Source: Mucilaginibacter sp. 14171R-50
GTDB taxonomy: Bacteria > Bacteroidota > Bacteroidia > Sphingobacteriales > Sphingobacteriaceae
Direction: 5' to 3'
Assembly (NCBI RefSeq): GCF_010093045.1
Contig: NZ_CP048115.1
Location: 2,976,001-3,040,000, forward strand
Length of the DNA: 64,000 bases
Part shown: piece by piece, positions 51,922-61,054 of the stretch
How positions within the stretch are numbered: the first letter of the stretch is position 1
How the letters are laid out: every line of letters begins with the position of its first letter
Made by a program: the position numbers and the translations under genes
The notes under the pieces: model-generated
Seen by the model: the letters and a program-made list of their open reading frames with translations, nothing else
The model's database searches: none
What the model was told of the DNA's origin: nothing

Positions 51922-54900
51922 ATGAAATACCTGTTTACCCTCATCCTCTTCGTCCTGCTGTCCGGGCCCGGCTACGGGCAGGACCAACCCCCGTTAAGGG
52001 GCGTTGTCCGCGACAGCACCGGGCGCCCGCTGGCCGGGGCGAGCATCGCCCTGACCGGCACAACCATCGGAACGGTGACCGATACGGCCGGCCGCTTCGC
52101 CCTTTACGCCCCGCCGGGCAAGTATATCCTGCAGGCGTCTTACATCGCCTATGCGCCGCTGCGGCGGCAGGTAGTGCTGCCCGCGGCTGCCGGGCTGACG
52201 CTGGTGCTGTCCGCAGCAAACGCGCTTGCGGAAGTCACCGTCTCGACCGGTTACCAGGAATTGCCAAAAGAAAGGGCGACCGGATCCTTTGTGGCCGTTG
52301 ACAAGGCCCTGATCGGCCGCAGCGTCAGCACCGACGTGATCGCCCGCCTGCGCGACGTCGTGCCGGGACTCAGCTTCAATAACCTGGGCACCCGCATCAG
52401 CATCCGCGGGCAAAGTACGCTGTTCTCCAACGCCGAGCCGCTGATCGTCGTAGACGGCTTCGTTTATAACCAGCCGGTAGAAAACCTGAACCCCGCCGAT
52501 GTCCAAAGCATCAGCGTGCTCAAAGACGCTGCGGCGGCATCCATCTGGGGCGCCCGGGCGGGCAACGGGGTGATCGTGATCACGACGAACAAAGGCGCTT
52601 TCGACCGGCCCATGCGGGTATCCCTGAACGCCAGCGTGACCGCGGGCGAACGGCCGGACCTGTACTACCGTTCGCAAATGAGCAGCAAGGACTACATCGG
52701 GCTGGAAAAACGCCTCTTCAGCGAAGGATATTACACCGGGACGGAAAGCGCCTATAACCACCTACCGCTGTCGCCGGTGGTGGAGCTGCTCATCGCCGGC
52801 CGGGACGGGTCGCTCAGTCAGGCGGACCTGGAAGCGCGGCTGAACGCGCTCGAAAAGAATGATGTGCGGGGCGACCTGGAGAAATATTTTTACCGCAAAA
52901 GCCTGAACCAGCAGTATGCCCTGAGCCTGGACGGCGGCTCGGCGGGGCAGCGGTATTACTTTTCGGCCGGCTATGACCGCAACCTGGATAACGCGGCGGG
53001 CAACGGCTTCAGCCGCCTGACCCTGAACGGCAAGGAGACCTGGAGCGCCCTGCACCAAAAGCTGGAGATCAGCACGGGGATCTACTATACCCAGACCATG
53101 ACCAACCTGAATAACCCGGGCCTGCCCACCTGGAACAACGGTTACCCGGTATACCCTTACGCGCAGCTGGCCGACGCTGCGGGTAATGCGCTGCCGGTGA
53201 CCCATAACCTGCGGCAGGGCTTTGCGGATGCCGCGCCGGGGGCGGGGCTGCTGGACTGGAACTACCGGCCGCTGGACGAACTGCGCCTGGCTGACCGCGG
53301 GCAGCAGGCCATGGATGCGCGCGTCAATACGGGCCTGAAATACCGGCTGCTGCCGGGGCTGAGCGCAGCGTTCCTTTACCAGTACGAACGCAGCCGGTCG
53401 GACGGCCGCAACCTGATGGACGCCGGGACCTTTGCGGCGCGCAACCTCGTCAACCAATATACGCAGGACGACGGCAGCGGGAAGTTAACCTTCCCGGTTC
53501 CCCGGGGCGCCATCCTTGACCTGAACACGGGCGGCTCCTCGGCGCATGACGGGCGGCTGCAGCTCAACTATGACGGCGCCTTTGGCGCCAAACACGAACT
53601 GAACGCTATCGCCGGTTACGAGGTGCAAAGCCTGCAAGTGACGGGCGAGGGGCACCGCCTGTACGGCTATGATGCGGCGCACGGGACGATGCAGCAGGTG
53701 GACGGCGCTGATTTTTTCAGTTATTACAACAACCCCTACGGCAGCGGTACCATTCCGCAAAACCAGTATGAGAGCGGCGCAACGGACCATTACCTGTCGT
53801 ATTACGCGAACGGGGCCTACACCTACGACCGCAGGATCTCCTTTTCGGCAAGCGCCCGGCTGGACCGCTCGAACCTTTTCGGCGTCAAGACCAACCAGAA
53901 AGGGGTACCGCTATGGTCGGCAGGCCTGGCCTGGGAGCTCAGCCGGGAGGGCTTTTACCATATGGCCGTGCTGCCTTACCTGAAGCTGCGCGCCACCTTC
54001 GGCTACAACGGCAACATCAACAAGAACCTGTCGGCCTATACCACCGCGGGCTACCTGGACGGCAGCGGCACGGCGACCGGCCTGCCTTATGCCGAGATCA
54101 TCAACCCGCCCAACCCCGGCCTGCGCTGGGAGCGCAACCGGCATATCAACTTCGGCGTGGACTTCGGTAGCGCGGGCGGCAGGGTCTCCGGTACCCTCGA
54201 GTATTACCTGAAGCGGGGCATCGACCTGATCGGGCAGACCTCCTATACGCCCTCCACCGGGATCATCGCCTTTACGGGCAATACGGCCGACACAAAAGGC
54301 CACGGGCTCGACTTCAGCCTGAACACGCTCAACCTCACCGGCACGCTGAAGTGGTCCTCGGCGTTCTTTGCCAGCTATGTGACCGACAAGGTTTCGCATT
54401 ACGGGCAGGCCTCGCTGGCACCGGATTACCTGGAATTCGGCTACACGGGTAATTACGCGCTGGAAGGCAAACCGCTTTTCGCCATATACAGTTACCGCTC
54501 GGCGGGCCTTGACCCGGCGACGGGCGATCCGCGGGGGTACCTCAACGGTCAGGCCAGCAGCGACTACACCGCCATGCGGGCAGCCTCCTCGCCGCAGGAC
54601 CTGGTGTACAACGGGCCCTCGCGCCCGGTCGTGTTCGGTGCCTTCCGGAATACCTTTAGCTGGCAGCGCTGGAGCCTGTCAGCCAATATCAGCTACCGGC
54701 TGGGTTATTATTTCCGGAGGCGCTCGGTGTATTATGGCAATGACTACGGGTTGTCCGGGCAAAGCGGCGACTTCGCGCTGCGCTGGCAGCAGCCGGGCGA
54801 TGAGCAGCATACGGTCGTGCCCTCGCTCCCTGCCGTTCCGGATGCGCAGCGGGATGACTTTTACCGCTTTTCATCGGACCTGGTGGAGAAAGGCGACCAT

Positions 54901-55104
54901 ATCCGCCTGCAGGATATCAACCTGTCCTACCAGCTTTCCAGAGGCGCCCTGCGGTTGCTGCCCGGGGCCAACCTGCAGCTTTATCTCTATGCTGCCAACC
55001 TCGGCATTTTATGGCGGGCGAACAAACAGCACCTGGACCCCGACGCGGGCAACACCTTCCCGGCACCGCGCACGGTGGCGGGCGGGATCCGATTAACCTA
55101 TTAA
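51922..55104 (+). CDS. SusC/RagA-family TonB-dependent transporter
   Basis: A signal peptide ending near GYGQ is followed by a carboxypeptidase-regulatory-like domain (GVVRDSTGRPLAGASIALTG), a TonB-box-like stretch (LAEVTVSTGY) and the plug (RGQSTLFSNAEPLIVVDGF; LKDAAAASIWGARAGNGVIV). The rest is a 22-strand-type barrel to the C-terminus. The length of 1060 is normal. It imports large ligands through the outer membrane together with the SusD partner encoded next (7-bp gap). No glycan enzymes are nearby, and the LanB and TlpA neighbours point to a peptide ligand (inference). There is no anti-sigma/ECF pair. Confidence 0.93.
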   Translation: MKYLFTLILFVLLSGPGYGQDQPPLRGVVRDSTGRPLAGASIALTGTTIGTVTDTAGRFALYAPPGKYILQASYIAYAPLRRQVVLPAAAGLTLVLSAANALAEVTVSTGYQELPKERATGSFVAVDKALIGRSVSTDVIARLRDVVPGLSFNNLGTRISIRGQSTLFSNAEPLIVVDGFVYNQPVENLNPADVQSISVLKDAAAASIWGARAGNGVIVITTNKGAFDRPMRVSLNASVTAGERPDLYYRSQMSSKDYIGLEKRLFSEGYYTGTESAYNHLPLSPVVELLIAGRDGSLSQADLEARLNALEKNDVRGDLEKYFYRKSLNQQYALSLDGGSAGQRYYFSAGYDRNLDNAAGNGFSRLTLNGKETWSALHQKLEISTGIYYTQTMTNLNNPGLPTWNNGYPVYPYAQLADAAGNALPVTHNLRQGFADAAPGAGLLDWNYRPLDELRLADRGQQAMDARVNTGLKYRLLPGLSAAFLYQYERSRSDGRNLMDAGTFAARNLVNQYTQDDGSGKLTFPVPRGAILDLNTGGSSAHDGRLQLNYDGAFGAKHELNAIAGYEVQSLQVTGEGHRLYGYDAAHGTMQQVDGADFFSYYNNPYGSGTIPQNQYESGATDHYLSYYANGAYTYDRRISFSASARLDRSNLFGVKTNQKGVPLWSAGLAWELSREGFYHMAVLPYLKLRATFGYNGNINKNLSAYTTAGYLDGSGTATGLPYAEIINPPNPGLRWERNRHINFGVDFGSAGGRVSGTLEYYLKRGIDLIGQTSYTPSTGIIAFTGNTADTKGHGLDFSLNTLNLTGTLKWSSAFFASYVTDKVSHYGQASLAPDYLEFGYTGNYALEGKPLFAIYSYRSAGLDPATGDPRGYLNGQASSDYTAMRAASSPQDLVYNGPSRPVVFGAFRNTFSWQRWSLSANISYRLGYYFRRRSVYYGNDYGLSGQSGDFALRWQQPGDEQHTVVPSLPAVPDAQRDDFYRFSSDLVEKGDHIRLQDINLSYQLSRGALRLLPGANLQLYLYAANLGILWRANKQHLDPDAGNTFPAPRTVAGGIRLTY

Positions 55105-55111
55105 AACCCCG

Positions 55112-56476
55112 ATGATGAAAAAGATATTTTTGATAAACGCGGTATTGATGCTGGCCCTTACGCTGCCCGCATGCCGCAAGGATTTCCTGGACGCGCGGCC
55201 GAACAAGGCGCTGCTGGTCCCCACCACACCGGACGACCTGCGGGTACTGCTGGACAATAACGACGTGTTCAATATCCGGCCGAACCTGACGCCGCTGGCG
55301 GACGGCGACTACTACACGACGGATGCGGGCTACGGCACTTACCGCCTGGACATGGAACGGAACAGCTATGCCTGGTCGAAGGACATTTTTGCCGGCGCCG
55401 TCGCGGGTGACTGGAACACACCCTACAAGCAGATCTTTTATACGAACGTGGTACTGGAAGCCGCAGCACGCCTGCCCGAGGCCGATGTGAAAGAGATCAG
55501 GGGCACCGCCCTTTTCTACCGGGCCTTCGCCTATTTTAACTTGGTCAGCCAGTTCGCCGTGCCATACGACGCGGCAACGGCGGCCAGCGCGCCCGGCGTA
55601 CCGCTGCGGCTTCATGCCGATGTGACGCTGAAAGCGGGGCGGGCAACCCTTGCGGCGACCTACGCGCAAATATGGGCCGACTTATCGGCGGCCAGGCCCT
55701 TACTGCCGGTAACGGCCGGTTATAAAACTCGGTCGACGGTATCCGCGCTGCTGGCCCTGCAGGCGCGCGTCGCCCTGGCCATGGAAGATTACCCGGCTGC
55801 GGGCAGGTATGCGGATTCGGCGCTGTCTATCAACCACACCCTGCTGGATTACAACAGCCTGAACGCGTCCGCAAACCGGCCGTTCCCGCGCGCGCTGCCC
55901 AGCGGCAACGACGAGGTTACGTACTATTCGGCCCTGCTGCCTTACAGCTTTGACGGCCCCTCGGCACCGACCTATGTGGACCGGCAGCTCTATGATGCCT
56001 ATGCGCCCGGCGACCTGCGCAAAAAGCTTTTTTTCAAAGAAGCGACGCCCGGGGACTTCCGCTTCAGAGGGAACTACGCCGGTTCGGTCACCCTGTTCGG
56101 CGGGCTGGCCAACGATGAGCTGTACCTGACGCGGGCGGAATGCCGGGCCCGTGCGGGGGACGCGGCCGGTGCGATGGCGGACCTCAATACGCTGCTGATC
56201 AAGCGCTGGCTGACGGGGACCTTTGTCCCTTATACGGCGGCTAATGCGGAGGATGCGCTGCGGCAGGTGCTGGCGGAAAGAAGAAAGGAACTGCTGGGCA
56301 GGAACCTGCGCTGGAATGATCTGCGGCGGCTGAACAGGGACCCCCGGTTCCGGGTGACACTGCGCAGGACGGTGAACGGGCATACCTACACACTGGAGCC
56401 GGGCAGCGCCCGCTATGTTTACCCGGTCCCGGATGAAGAGGTCCGGCTGGGCGGCGTGGTGCAGAACGAACGGTAA
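55112..56476 (+). CDS. SusD/RagB-family lipoprotein
   Basis: The leader MMKKIFLINAVLMLALTLPAC ends at a lipobox Cys21; ATG 55115 is an equally possible start. The family's TPR-like helices and C-terminal signature are visible: LYLTRAECRARAGDAAGAM, then LAERRKELLGRNLRWNDLRR. It caps the SusC barrel and captures ligand at the cell surface. The preceding 7-bp gap supports cotranscription with SusC. The 454-residue size is slightly short for the family, consistent with a small ligand pocket, but no ligand can be read from sequence. Confidence 0.9.
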   Translation: MMKKIFLINAVLMLALTLPACRKDFLDARPNKALLVPTTPDDLRVLLDNNDVFNIRPNLTPLADGDYYTTDAGYGTYRLDMERNSYAWSKDIFAGAVAGDWNTPYKQIFYTNVVLEAAARLPEADVKEIRGTALFYRAFAYFNLVSQFAVPYDAATAASAPGVPLRLHADVTLKAGRATLAATYAQIWADLSAARPLLPVTAGYKTRSTVSALLALQARVALAMEDYPAAGRYADSALSINHTLLDYNSLNASANRPFPRALPSGNDEVTYYSALLPYSFDGPSAPTYVDRQLYDAYAPGDLRKKLFFKEATPGDFRFRGNYAGSVTLFGGLANDELYLTRAECRARAGDAAGAMADLNTLLIKRWLTGTFVPYTAANAEDALRQVLAERRKELLGRNLRWNDLRRLNRDPRFRVTLRRTVNGHTYTLEPGSARYVYPVPDEEVRLGGVVQNER

Positions 56477-56479
56477 AAA

Positions 56480-56504
56480 AAAGCCGCCCGGCGGGGGCGG
56501 CTTT
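56480..56504 (-). terminator. GC-rich terminator between SusD and DUF6520 genes
   Basis: AAAGCCGCC and GGCGGCTTT form a 9-bp stem with a 7-base loop. On the minus strand the stem is followed by a T8 run, so it ends the DUF6520 transcript. On the plus strand it may also stop the SusD transcript, with a weaker T-run. Confidence 0.7.
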
Positions 56505-56519
56505 CGCGAAGGCGCGGCT

Positions 56520-56795
56520 TTACAAACCGCTGAACTCGCCGGCAACGGTGCTGATCGGGTTAGCCGGGTTCACGTTCGGGTCCTGCGTGTCCGGGTAAAC
56601 CGCTTTACAGATCTGCATGGAGCCGGTGCAACGGTAATCTGCCGGGTTTTCACCGGTGAGGTCTACATAACTGCCGTCCGTGCGGTGCCCCCAGGTTTTG
56701 GTGCCGGGCTGCTGGGTAGCAGCGCTGGTCAGCAAGGCGGAACCCAGGCCCAGGATAAGGGCTGCTGCGGCGAATGTGCTTTTTAAATTTTTCAT
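56520..56795 (-). CDS. DUF6520 family small exported protein
   Basis: I chose the ATG at 56795 (MKNLKSTFAAAALILGLGSA), which begins the signal peptide, rather than the in-frame ATGs further upstream. The mature part contains TWGHRTDGSYVDLTGENPAD, then two Cys (RCTGSMQIC). DUF6520 genes commonly sit with MauE-like genes in Bacteroidota, as here (60-bp gap). The function of the family is unknown. It is a weaker alternative to the 62232 frame as a modified peptide, because it lacks a Ser/Thr-dense end. Confidence 0.72.
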   Translation of the reverse strand: MKNLKSTFAAAALILGLGSALLTSAATQQPGTKTWGHRTDGSYVDLTGENPADYRCTGSMQICKAVYPDTQDPNVNPANPISTVAGEFSGL

Positions 56796-56855
56796 AAACA
56801 TGAACGCTTTTAGAGTCAAAAACGAACGAAAACTTTTAGTGAAAAATAATGCTGC

Positions 56856-57287
56856 CTACTCTTTTCGAAGGTTTTCGGCATTCCCCTTATATCGTTGGGC
56901 CAGGGCCGCGGCGGCCAGGGCCAGGAAGAACAGGTTAAAAAAGAAGTGCGCCGTCCACGACATGTTTTGCAGCACGCCGCCGCAGGAACAAGGCACACGG
57001 TCCCAGTACCCGGCCAGCACCAAGGCGGTATACCCGGTAAAGGCCGTCATCAGCAGCACCGAAAATAACAGCCCGGCCACCTGCCATTTTGAGATAAGCA
57101 GCAGCAGGATCGCCAGGATCTCGGCTGCGGGAATGAGGACGATGAGCGCGCCGGCTATCTCTTTCGGAAAGTTCTGGTTATACATCTCGTGGCGAAACAG
57201 GTTGAGGTCCATCAGCTTGCTGGTCGCGGCGTACGCGAAAAGCAAAATAAGCAGTGCGGGGGCGGTGTTCTTGAGCAGTGTTTTCAT
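56856..57287 (-). CDS. MauE/DoxX-like membrane protein
   Basis: The likely start is ATG 57287 (MKTLLKNTAPALLILLFAY). Four membrane helices are evident, and the typical PCSCGG motif (VPCSCGGVLQ) lies before the last helix. MauE-type proteins have quinone-linked or disulfide roles in the membrane, and the two Cys may be redox-active. It precedes the DUF6520 gene on the minus strand and is divergent from the LanB gene, with 93 bp between starts that must hold both promoters. Confidence 0.75.
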   Translation of the reverse strand: MKTLLKNTAPALLILLFAYAATSKLMDLNLFRHEMYNQNFPKEIAGALIVLIPAAEILAILLLLISKWQVAGLLFSVLLMTAFTGYTALVLAGYWDRVPCSCGGVLQNMSWTAHFFFNLFFLALAAAALAQRYKGNAENLRKE

Positions 57288-57380
57288 GGCGGCTGATGTT
57301 TGTCTGGCACAAAGTAAGGCCGCGGGTGCAGCGTCAAACAGTGGCAAATGGGTAGTATACCCTTTGCGGGAGGAGAGGAC

Positions 57381-60329
57381 ATGAATGCCTGTCCGAATTA
57401 CCGGCTGCTGCCCTGGCTTTTTTTAAGGGCGCCGTTCTACAGTTACGCGGCCTATGATCTCGGGCGGATGCCGGAGGTGCTGGCGCGTGCGGAATTTCGT
57501 AACGCGGTGTTCCTGGCCAGCCCGGTGTTCTACGGCCTGCTGGAACGTAAAGGGTTTGACTGGGACCGTTTATCGGAAAAAGAGCGGCATACGCTGCGCA
57601 AATATTATAACCGGATGGCTTTCCGCCCGACGCCCTTCGGCAGCTTTTCGACCTTTACCCTGGTGGAGTGGGGGGAGGGCGATCGCGTAAAGCTGGCGGC
57701 GGACAGCGGGGTACGGTTGCACCTGCAGCCGGATGAAGGGCTGCGCCAGGGAGGAACCGGGACAGCGGCAATTGCTGCCGCCGGAGAGCTGCTCCGGGTA
57801 AACCCGATGCTTTACCGCCTTGGCGGTCACTACCGGTATATCCGCTCGGTATACGGGCCCAGCGGCAAATGCTGCTTCTTTCTCGATAGTGTGGAGGCTG
57901 ATCCGTTCTATAACAACATCTTCAGGTGGTTTGCAAATGCGCCGGTGGCCGCAGAAAAAGTTGTTTGCTGGATGATGCGGCAGAGCGGTTGTACGGAGCT
58001 TGAGGCTGCGGACCACCTTTCCTTTTTGATCAGAGAACAGCTCTTGTACGCATCGGGACGGGGTTCGGTGACCGGCGGGCAATTTATAGCAATGGGGCCG
58101 CCCGGATTTTGGGAGCGTGCCGCATTGGCGAACCTGCCGGACCCCTATTCGCTTCCCGCATTGTCGGCGGAGTTGAGCGGAAGCCTATCTTCAGACAGTG
58201 GTTTTTTTTATGCCGCGGCCGAGCGGCCTTTGATCTCGGGCGGGCCCCCGGAAATCGATAGAGCAGACCTGGAACGCGCAGTGCGCCTGCTGCAGCGGTT
58301 GGCGTCGCCCGGCATCCCGGATGCGCTGAGGCAGTTTAAAGAGGCGTTCCGGGCCAGGTTTGACCGGCAAAAGGTGCCCTTGCTGCTGGCGGTAGACCCG
58401 GACGCGGGCATTGCCTATGAAAATATGGCGGGGACGGCGGGAAGAGGGGACACGCTCCAGGGCGTCCGCTTTCCGCACGTGAGGCAGCGGGGAGCCGCGC
58501 TCCCGTGGACGGGCTTGCACCGCCTCTTGCTGGATCACTGGAAAAATGGCGGCCGGGACGCCTATGCGCCTGTAGAGCTGACGGAGGAGGGCCTGGAGGC
58601 GGCGGGATTGCAGCCGGCGACGGATATCGGCTTTGCCAATACGGTGGCGATCCTTTTCCGCCAGTGCGCGGAAGGTATCTTGCTGGAACAGTCGGGCGGG
58701 CCGGCAGGCGCCGCCCTTACGGGCCGTTTTTCAGTTTTTAGCGAGGCGTCAGCGAGCCTTTGCCGGGAGATCGCCGCGCTGGAATGCGCGGCCAATCCGG
58801 ATGTGCTGTTCGCGGATATCGCGCTATTTTCGGACAAACATGTGGACAATATCAACCGGAGGAAGCACATTTATCCCTATGAGATCCCGCTGAATGTTTT
58901 TTCAGCATCTGCCGGCGAGGCGCAGCTGCCGCCGGGCGATCTGCTGATTTCATTACTGGGGGATGAACTGGTCCTGGAGTCGGCGCGTCTTGGTAAGCGG
59001 GTGGTGCCGCGGCTGGCGAGCGCGTACAATTATAAAAATAACGAACTGGGGCTCTTCCGGCTGCTCTGCGACGTGCAATACCAGGGGCTGAACGCAGGAC
59101 TTTCCCTGGATCCTGAACGCGTCTTCCCGGGCATGGCGTTCTATCCCCGGATTTGCTTTGGGCGCGTGATCCTCAGCGCAGCGAAATGGAGATTTAAGGC
59201 AGCGGACCTTTTGCCGTTATTCGATGGAAAGGAACAGGCTGTAGATCGTTTCCGCAAAAAACACCATTTGCCGCGATGGGTAAGTACGGGCAGCTATGAC
59301 CAGCAACTGGTGTTTGATCTGTCTGACCGCCGGGATGCGGCGTTCTTTCTCGATTGCGCAGCCGGCTTAAAGGAGATGACGCTGCTGGAATACCTTTCGC
59401 CCGTCAAGGAAGTAACCGCCGGCCACCGGCCGCTGGCGGCACAATACATCGGTTTTTTGTATCATGAACGTTCTGTTTACAAGCCGCTGGAAGCATGGCG
59501 GCCGAAAACGGAAAGGGCCGTTAAAAGAGTATTCCCGCCGGGCAGTGACTGGCTGTACCTGAAGCTTTACTGCACGCCGCTTACCGCTGACCGCATTTTG
59601 GGCGAAGTGATCGGTCCGCTACTGGAGAAATCCGCGGATTTGATCATTTGCTGGTTCTTTATCCGGTACACCGACCCGGGATATCACCTGCGCCTGCGGT
59701 TTAAGGTGAAGAAGCGCGACGGTGGCAAGATGCTGGCGGACCTTTGCGATGCGCTGGCAAAAACGGGGCATGACCGCCTTGTTCATGCCTTGCAGGCTGA
59801 CACCTACAACCGGGAGTTGGAACGGTATGGCGCCAGGCTTATCGAACGGGTTGAACAGGTTTTCTGGCGAGGCAGCGAGCTGGTGTTGAAAAGCCTGTTA
59901 TCCGCGGGACGCGGGAACGGTCCAAGTGAATTCGATATTGCTTTTGCCACAGCATTGGACATGGTTTTCATCATGGCCGGGAGAGAATGGGCGGCCGGTT
60001 TTGCGGGGGAGGTTTCTGACCGGTTCCTCGCGGAATATAAAGCGGATAAGGCGCTGCGGATCAGCCTGGACGGCAAATATCGACAATTGCAGGCGGGGTT
60101 ACACGAAGTGCTGGGTGCCCGGCGGGCAGATGAGGACCTTATGGGCGCATTGCGCCAGATTGCCGGGGCGGCTGCCAGGAACGCAGACGGACGTCGCCAG
60201 CTAACCGCCGACCTGGTGCACATGCAGTTGAACCGGACGTTCAGTACAGAGGGACGGAAACAGGAGTTGGTGGTCTGGTACTGCCTGTCTAAATACCTGC
60301 GTTCTTTGAAAGCGAGACAAAGGGACTAA
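57381..60329 (+). CDS. lanB: Full-length lantibiotic dehydratase (LanB-type)
   Basis: I place the start at ATG 57381 because GGGAGGAG lies just before it; ATG 57348 would add 11 residues. The N-terminal glutamylation domain has the family motif RPTPFGSFSTFTLVEWG, plus SDKHVDNINRRKHIYP and RVVPRLASAYNYKNN. The C-terminal elimination (SpaB_C) domain begins near residue 720 with WLYLKLYCTPLTADRIL and includes FIRYTDPGYHLRLRF. Full-length LanB enzymes use glutamyl-tRNA to dehydrate Ser and Thr of a precursor peptide. No LanC cyclase is in the window, so the product may be dehydrated only, or the cyclase is elsewhere. Its 3' end overlaps the convergent LytTR gene by 4 bp. Confidence 0.9.
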   Translation: MNACPNYRLLPWLFLRAPFYSYAAYDLGRMPEVLARAEFRNAVFLASPVFYGLLERKGFDWDRLSEKERHTLRKYYNRMAFRPTPFGSFSTFTLVEWGEGDRVKLAADSGVRLHLQPDEGLRQGGTGTAAIAAAGELLRVNPMLYRLGGHYRYIRSVYGPSGKCCFFLDSVEADPFYNNIFRWFANAPVAAEKVVCWMMRQSGCTELEAADHLSFLIREQLLYASGRGSVTGGQFIAMGPPGFWERAALANLPDPYSLPALSAELSGSLSSDSGFFYAAAERPLISGGPPEIDRADLERAVRLLQRLASPGIPDALRQFKEAFRARFDRQKVPLLLAVDPDAGIAYENMAGTAGRGDTLQGVRFPHVRQRGAALPWTGLHRLLLDHWKNGGRDAYAPVELTEEGLEAAGLQPATDIGFANTVAILFRQCAEGILLEQSGGPAGAALTGRFSVFSEASASLCREIAALECAANPDVLFADIALFSDKHVDNINRRKHIYPYEIPLNVFSASAGEAQLPPGDLLISLLGDELVLESARLGKRVVPRLASAYNYKNNELGLFRLLCDVQYQGLNAGLSLDPERVFPGMAFYPRICFGRVILSAAKWRFKAADLLPLFDGKEQAVDRFRKKHHLPRWVSTGSYDQQLVFDLSDRRDAAFFLDCAAGLKEMTLLEYLSPVKEVTAGHRPLAAQYIGFLYHERSVYKPLEAWRPKTERAVKRVFPPGSDWLYLKLYCTPLTADRILGEVIGPLLEKSADLIICWFFIRYTDPGYHLRLRFKVKKRDGGKMLADLCDALAKTGHDRLVHALQADTYNRELERYGARLIERVEQVFWRGSELVLKSLLSAGRGNGPSEFDIAFATALDMVFIMAGREWAAGFAGEVSDRFLAEYKADKALRISLDGKYRQLQAGLHEVLGARRADEDLMGALRQIAGAAARNADGRRQLTADLVHMQLNRTFSTEGRKQELVVWYCLSKYLRSLKARQRD

Positions 60330-61054
60330 AGTAGTTTTCGTTTACTGACGATCAGCGCCGCTTCCATCTTGTGCAGGAACGCTTCCCGGTATGCCTCGCC
60401 GACCGGCAAGGTGTCGGCCCGGTCCTGCAGCCGCACCTGGCCATGCTCGACCGACCGGATATAGGCGTGCGCAACAACGAAGGACCGGTGTATCCTGGAA
60501 AAATCCGCTTGCGGGAGCTGCGCCAGGATCTCGCCTAACGTGAGGTAGGCAATCACTTTTTCCTTGGCGAGAAAAAGCTGGACATAATTGCCGTTACTTT
60601 CGATATAACGGATGTCCGTGGTATTGATCCGCAGCATTTTCCCCTTGATATCGGTTTTTATAAAAAAATAGTCATTGAGTTCCCTTACCGGGCGTTCCTG
60701 CCGGATCTTCTGGATGCAATAGAGGAAGCGTTCATAGCTGATGGGTTTGAGCAGGTAGTCCGCGGCGTTCTTTTCGAAGGCTTCCGGACCGTACTCGCGG
60801 TAAGAAGTGGTGAAGATAACCGTGCTCCGGCCGCCGATCATACCCGCCAGGTCGATCCCCGAAAGTTCGGGCATGTCGATATCGAGAAAGGTCATATCCG
60901 GTATGCCCCTGCCTGCTGCGAACACTTCCAGCGCCTTTAGCGGGTCCGTATATAAACCAAACGCTTCCAGGCCGGGCGTCTTGCTGATATAAGTGGTCAG
61001 CAGTTCCGCGGCATGCCGCTCATCATCGATAACCAGGCAGGTGAGGTTTTTCAT
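60326..61054 (-). CDS. LytTR-family response regulator
   Basis: The receiver has D10/D11 (LVIDDERHA), phosphoacceptor D58 (TFLDIDMPELSG) and Lys in YLLKPISYERF. The LytTR DNA-binding domain spans about 140-240 (DIRYIESNGNYVQLFL; FSRIHRSFVVAHAYI). The pair LytS-like kinase/LytTR regulator is coupled by a 4-bp overlap (61051-61054). The divergent promoter at 62146-62231, in front of the peptide-like frame, is the most likely target (inference). Confidence 0.92.
   Translation of the reverse strand: MKNLTCLVIDDERHAAELLTTYISKTPGLEAFGLYTDPLKALEVFAAGRGIPDMTFLDIDMPELSGIDLAGMIGGRSTVIFTTSYREYGPEAFEKNAADYLLKPISYERFLYCIQKIRQERPVRELNDYFFIKTDIKGKMLRINTTDIRYIESNGNYVQLFLAKEKVIAYLTLGEILAQLPQADFSRIHRSFVVAHAYIRSVEHGQVRLQDRADTLPVGEAYREAFLHKMEAALIVSKRKLL

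Noticed and set aside
51941..54399. Several long minus-strand frames opposite SusC
   Set aside because: They are shadows caused by GC-rich third positions of the SusC gene and show no family features.
56520..56795. DUF6520 protein as the LanB substrate
   Set aside because: It has a normal export signal and no Ser/Thr-dense end, while DUF6520/MauE pairs also occur without LanB genes; the 62232 frame is a better candidate.
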